Shown here: positions 42,751 to 45,838 of the stretch, in pieces
Numbering within the stretch: position 1 is the first letter of the stretch
Layout of the letters: each line of letters opens with the position of its first letter
Origin: Bacteroidia bacterium
Lineage (GTDB): Bacteria > Bacteroidota > Bacteroidia > Chitinophagales > Saprospiraceae
NCBI GenBank assembly: GCA_030430845.1
Contig: JAUIKE010000053.1
Span: 1-45,838 of the forward strand
DNA: 45,838 nt
Direction of reading: 5' to 3'
Notes under the pieces: generated by a model
What the model was told of the DNA's origin: nothing
The model's database searches: none
What the model saw: only the letters and a program-made list of their open reading frames with translations
Translations under genes and position numbers: made by a program

Positions 42751-43350
42751 ATGCACGATATAGAGCCACATTACAATTGGCGGGATCACTATATAGCATC
42801 AGAAGATGAGCGCTCTCCCTTTTACGGACGGGTGTACGATGAATTTTATTTTACTAAAAAAGTATATAACTACTTCATACATCCACAGTGGGATGAATTT
42901 GGGTCTGCGACCCTTTACATGAAAATCTTGTATGCGAGTTATGAAGATCATTTTGCCATCATCGAGCTGATCGGAGAATGGAATGATTGCCTGTCGAATG
43001 ATATCATGTTCCTGAAAAGAGAAGTAGCGGATCAGCTTTTTGAGCAGGGTATCTATAAATTTATCCTAATTTGTGAGAATGTACTGAATTTCCATGGTTC
43101 GGATGATTGTTACTACGAAGAATGGTATGAGGACGTGAAGGAAGAAGGTGGATGGATCTGTCTGATCAATACGCTCGATCATGTAGCCGAAGAAATGAAA
43201 AACACACAATTGCAATATCAGATTAACTTTGGGGTGGAGTTTAACGACATTAACTGGCGGCCTCACAAACCCAAGGCCATTTTTAAGACTATTGATGCTT
43301 TAGTGAATGGGGAAGTGAGGAGGCAGCTGCCCATGGAAAATATTGACTGA
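42751..43350 (+). CDS. conserved hypothetical protein upstream of era
   Basis: A 199-residue soluble, acidic, aromatic-rich protein (MHDIEPHYNWRDHYIASEDE..., DDCYYEEWYEDVKEEGGWIC). No signal peptide or membrane segment. The start is set by the ATG just after GGAGGA. Its stop lies inside a 20-bp-arm hairpin and the era start is 46 bp further on, so the two may be partly co-transcribed. I recognise no characterised family. Confidence 0.7.
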   Translation: MHDIEPHYNWRDHYIASEDERSPFYGRVYDEFYFTKKVYNYFIHPQWDEFGSATLYMKILYASYEDHFAIIELIGEWNDCLSNDIMFLKREVADQLFEQGIYKFILICENVLNFHGSDDCYYEEWYEDVKEEGGWICLINTLDHVAEEMKNTQLQYQINFGVEFNDINWRPHKPKAIFKTIDALVNGEVRRQLPMENID

Positions 43351-43382
43351 TACATCTGCCCGCGGGCAGACGTATCAGTCAA
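43343..43382 (+). terminator. hairpin overlapping the stop codon, before era
   Basis: 20-bp arms 43343-43362 and 43363-43382 (TTGACTGATACATCTGCCCG and its complement with one mismatch), no loop. It includes the TGA at 43348-43350 and ends 14 bp before the era ATG. Confidence 0.7.
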
Positions 43383-43396
43383 AACAATCTTTCTTT

Positions 43397-44293
43397 ATGC
43401 ATAAATCAGGTTTCGTAAACATTATCGGTAAGCCAAATGTAGGCAAATCAACACTCATGAATGCGTTGGTCGGGGAACGCATGTCCATCATTACCAACAA
43501 ACCCCAAACCACCCGCCACCGGATCATAGGCTTATTGAGTGGTGACGACTTCCAGATCGTATTTTCTGACACCCCGGGTTATATCGAAGATCCTGCTTAC
43601 AAAATGCATGAGGCGATGAATAAATTCGTCAACGCTTCTTTTGAGGATGCCGACTTAGTGCTTTTTGTGACCGATGTGAACGAACAATACGAGGAGGATG
43701 ATCCCATTGTGCAAAAGCTAAAGCAGTTAGATGTACCCAAGTTTTTGGTGATCAATAAAACCGACCTGGTCAAGCCTGAACGAATCCTTGAATTGATCCA
43801 GCAGTGGAACAACTGGATCGAGTTTAAGGAAACCATCCCCATCGCAGCTTTACACAAATCCAACACAGAAAAACTTTTGGAGCTGATCCTGGATAATCTG
43901 CCGGAAGGCCCGGCCTACTATCCGAAAGATCAACTGACCGACCGACCCGAACGATTTTTTGTAAGTGAAATCATTCGTGAAAAGATCCTGGAGTTGTATG
44001 AGCAGGAGGTCCCCTACTCTACCGAAGTCGTAGTGGAGTCCTTTAAAGAAGGAACCACCAAAAGAGGGGAGCCACTCATTCGCATATCTGCGCTGATCTA
44101 TGTCATGCGCAAAACCCAGAAAGGGATCATTATCGGCAAGGAAGGCAGTGCTATCAAAAAATTAGGCACCGAAGCCCGGAAATCCATCGAAACCTTCCTT
44201 GAATCCAAGGTTTTCCTTGAACTACATGTTAAAATCCAGGATAACTGGCGGAATAACGAGCGGTCGTTAAAAGGGTTTGGGTACCAGGGATGA
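43397..44293 (+). CDS. era: GTPase Era (16S rRNA processing and 30S assembly)
   Basis: A 298-residue ribosome-assembly GTPase. G1 GKPNVGKS (about 10-17), G2/switch region with KPQTTRHRI, G3 DTPG, G4 NKTD, then the C-terminal KH domain with the RNA-binding loop GIIIGKEGSAIKKLG (about 252-266). Start ATG 43397 (MHKSGFVNIIGKPNVGKS) matches Era's usual N-terminus; an earlier in-frame TTG at 43343 would read through the hairpin. The TGA stop is part of the 7-bp target duplication of the mobile element that follows. Confidence 0.97.
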   Translation: MHKSGFVNIIGKPNVGKSTLMNALVGERMSIITNKPQTTRHRIIGLLSGDDFQIVFSDTPGYIEDPAYKMHEAMNKFVNASFEDADLVLFVTDVNEQYEEDDPIVQKLKQLDVPKFLVINKTDLVKPERILELIQQWNNWIEFKETIPIAALHKSNTEKLLELILDNLPEGPAYYPKDQLTDRPERFFVSEIIREKILELYEQEVPYSTEVVVESFKEGTTKRGEPLIRISALIYVMRKTQKGIIIGKEGSAIKKLGTEARKSIETFLESKVFLELHVKIQDNWRNNERSLKGFGYQG

Positions 44294-44297
44294 TTCA

Positions 44298-44652
44298 TAC
44301 GAATCAGGGGTAATAGATAAAAGAGGATGGTTCAATTTAGAAATAATTTGTACCATATTTAGATCCTAAACCTGCCATAGGCAGGATGCTTTAATAACCC
44401 CAGGCTTCAGACTGGGGAAAAAGAGGATAAGCATCATTGAAGCCCTGTAGGGGCGGGCTTACCGCCCCGCTGGGGCTAATAAATTAGGGTGCCACCTACC
44501 GTCCCCAAGCTAAAGCATGGGGCTATTGATATATCGTTCCTACGGAACCTAACTAACAAATCGATAATCAGGAGGCCGGTCGACGTGAAAAAATAATGAT
44601 TGATTAGGTTTTAATAGATTTTTTAAGACCCCATTTTAACCCCTGATTCGTA
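44298..44652. mobile_element. 355-bp MITE-like element between era and the DUF202 gene
   Basis: Perfect 14-bp TIRs TACGAATCAGGGGT (44298-44311) and complement (44639-44652). Direct repeats TGATTCA at 44291-44297 and 44653-44659 are the target duplication; the left copy holds the era stop codon. No coding capacity. Inside are several GC hairpins (CCTGCC/GGCAGG near 44372-44384; CCCCAGGC...CTGGGG near 44399-44416; GGGGCGGGCTTACCGCCCC near 44452-44470) and a GTTCCTACGGAAC dyad. The interior resembles intergenic repeats I recall from other Bacteroidota. Confidence 0.85.
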
Positions 44653-44662
44653 TGATTCATCT

Positions 44663-44929
44663 TCATTCCTGATAATATTTTTTAATGGTATTCCTTACTT
44701 TGATAAGCCTGCCCGCACCAATCACCAGGATAACAGGGGCCAGGAATAACAGAACAAAACCCAAATATCTTATTTCTGCAAATACCTCCATTTCAATTAA
44801 ACTGATCCCGCCTCCCAGGAAGACCATAAAGGTGCGAAAGTAAGCCAGGAAGGTGCGTTCATTGGCCAGGCGGGTACGTTCGATAGCCAGCCAATCACGA
44901 GTGATGAGGGTGCTTTTTTCTGATGCCAT
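44663..44929 (-). CDS. DUF202 (YidH-like) membrane protein
   Basis: An 88-residue inner-membrane protein. DWLAIERTRLANERTFLAYFRTFMVFLGGGISL is the DUF202 signature; two helices follow (TFMVFLGGGISLIEM, LGFVLLFLAPVILVIGAGRLI). ATG 44929 (MASEKST) chosen; ATG 44938 is also in frame. Converges on era, with the MITE-like element inserted between. Confidence 0.85.
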   Translation of the reverse strand: MASEKSTLITRDWLAIERTRLANERTFLAYFRTFMVFLGGGISLIEMEVFAEIRYLGFVLLFLAPVILVIGAGRLIKVRNTIKKYYQE

Positions 44930-45029
44930 ATTATGCAACTAAGTTATTAATCTTACAAAAACACTTCCCTAATTACATAACAGGAACTAAAATTTCAGTG
45001 ATGTGAATCACCCACACCGGAACAAAGTC

Positions 45030-45341
45030 TTACTCACAGACCTCATCTATCCATTTCTGATCGACCTTCCCATTATCGTCAATATGGAAAACGGCGCCGA
45101 TCACACAGCCGTTCGGCCCGGTGGAGTCCACCAAATAACGAAAATCAAAGCCCATGTCGATGGGCTCGCCCAGGATAGACCGCACGAAGGCCGTATCGCT
45201 GCCGAGCTCAATGAGGTCTACAGCCCTGGACAAGCTTTCATAATCCTGCGTTTCCTGGTAGGTATTCCCCAGACGTTCGAGCTCAGATTGGCACGCAATG
45301 AGTAGGGCGGTTAACAGCATAAAAGTGATGATTCTTTTCAT
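45030..45341 (-). CDS. small lipoprotein, BamE/SmpA-like fold possible
   Basis: A 103-residue lipoprotein: MKRIITFMLLTALLIACQSE with lipobox LIAC (Cys17). The mature part (SDTAFVRSILGEPIDMGFDFRYLVDST...GAVFHIDDNGKVDQKWI) has the helix followed by two or three strands of SmpA/OmlA-type domains, including the loop Gly-Glu-Pro. Function unknown. Confidence 0.65.
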   Translation of the reverse strand: MKRIITFMLLTALLIACQSELERLGNTYQETQDYESLSRAVDLIELGSDTAFVRSILGEPIDMGFDFRYLVDSTGPNGCVIGAVFHIDDNGKVDQKWIDEVCE

Positions 45342-45389
45342 GCCTTCTAAGATACGGAATACCAGGTAAAGAGGATAGGAATAAATTTG

Positions 45390-45421
45390 AATCAGGAGAA
45401 AAACAAAGTTTTCTCCTGATT
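45390..45421 (-). terminator. terminator after the T9SS-sorted protein gene
   Basis: 13-bp arms AATCAGGAGAAAA / TTTTCTCCTGATT with a 6-nt loop, 4 bp beyond the stop at 45426. Confidence 0.8.
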
Positions 45422-45425
45422 ACAA

Positions 45426-45838
45426 TCAATGTATTATGAGCTTACGACTCAATATCCCTCTGTCAGAAGAAATCTTCAATACATACATCCCCTGCGGAAC
45501 CAAAGAGATATCCAAATCCATCCGGTGATCGCCGGGAGCTACGGCCGACCATTCTTTGCGAAGAAACTCCTGACCATTTAGGTTCGATAAACTGACCATC
45601 AGATTAGTCTTTTCCTCTATTGTCCATTCCAGCCAGACTTTCTGAGATGCGGGATTCGGATATAGAACGAAGTTCGTCAGCCCCAACTCCAGCTGCTCTG
45701 TATTCGTAAGGTTTTCACAGGCATCACCGGTATTGTCTCCATTCCCATCCAACTGGCTGGGATTCGGAATATCCGGGCAGTTATCCATTGAATTGGGCAA
45801 GCCGTCACCGTCTATATCTTCATCACAAAGATCGCCTA
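45426..45838 (-). CDS. secreted T9SS type A-sorted protein with thrombospondin type 3 repeats, C-terminal part only
   Basis: The open frame continues past the right edge of the window (GDLCDEDIDGDGLPNSMDNCP before the first internal ATG), so only the last ~136 residues are seen. Calcium-binding thrombospondin type 3 repeats (DEDIDGDGLPNSMDNCPDIPNPSQLDGNGD) lead into the type A sorting domain: LYPNPASQKVWLEW, LSNLNGQEF, MDLDISLVPQGMYVLKI and a basic end ILSRKLIIH. It should be exported by the T9SS and anchored at or released from the surface. The catalytic or binding part is outside the window. Confidence 0.88.
   Translation of the reverse strand, partial: GDLCDEDIDGDGLPNSMDNCPDIPNPSQLDGNGDNTGDACENLTNTEQLELGLTNFVLYPNPASQKVWLEWTIEEKTNLMVSLSNLNGQEFLRKEWSAVAPGDHRMDLDISLVPQGMYVLKISSDRGILSRKLIIH

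Noticed and set aside
1..45838. Anti-phage defence system or prophage
   Set aside because: No restriction, Cas, retron, CBASS, Abi or phage structural genes were recognised; the only mobile signals are the RAYT and the small non-autonomous elements.

Overview
The window is a stretch of chromosome from a Bacteroidota bacterium, most like the Saprospiraceae (Lewinella/Haliscomenobacter-type). The evidence is a type IX secretion (T9SS) type B sorting-domain giant protein, a T9SS type A C-terminal domain protein, a SusC-type TonB-dependent receptor, a one-protein hybrid two-component system with beta-propeller sensor, DUF3276, DUF3667 and DUF4177 proteins, TAnnTTTG promoter boxes and a general lack of Shine-Dalgarno sequences. 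No rRNA, tRNA, CRISPR or phage genes were seen.

Layout. 1-2.1 kb: start of an RluA-type pseudouridine synthase, a small membrane protein, a REP-associated tyrosine transposase (RAYT) and a patatin phospholipase, with matching palindromes lying inside the ends of the last two genes. 2.2-5.7 kb: a secreted/outer-membrane operon (CsgG-like, LPP20-like, small protein). 5.7-12.7 kb: housekeeping and membrane genes (DUF4177, coiled-coil protein, Sua5, small lipoprotein and membrane protein, fructose-1,6-bisphosphatase, ABC exporter, DUF3276). 12.8-21.6 kb: D-aminoacylase-like lipoprotein, hybrid two-component system, MacB/FtsX-type permease. 21.6-23.3 kb: a damaged region holding a membrane-anchored LAS-type (M15/M74-like) peptidase gene broken by two different non-autonomous structured elements, next to a 5'-truncated acetyltransferase. 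23.3-28.7 kb: VWA-type membrane protein, a secreted protein usually named asparagine synthetase B, a DegP/HtrA protease and a 57-residue ORF. 28.8-29.5 kb: a gene-poor array of four related units, each a conserved core followed by an unrelated GC hairpin and a T-run. 29.5-37.2 kb: a 2565-residue T9SS adhesin-like protein with about 22 Ig/PKD-like repeats. 37.5-45.8 kb: small beta-barrel, TPP-riboswitch-controlled TonB receptor with a NadR-like kinase upstream, DUF3667, a conserved hypothetical, Era, DUF202, a small lipoprotein and the end of a T9SS-sorted protein.

Two themes cut across the genes. First, nearly every transcription unit ends in an unusually long, near-perfect inverted repeat (12-28 bp arms), often with the stop codon inside an arm and often shared by converging genes. 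Second, the intergenic DNA is rich in small structured elements with terminal inverted repeats, at least two of which have clear target-site duplications. The least explained object is the 28.9-29.5 kb array. Its core can be read as the last codons of FGE-sulfatase-type proteins (ending in GFRC), so it may be a row of eroded gene tails. It could equally be a family of small RNAs, and a fifth core-plus-hairpin copy lies 14 kb away.
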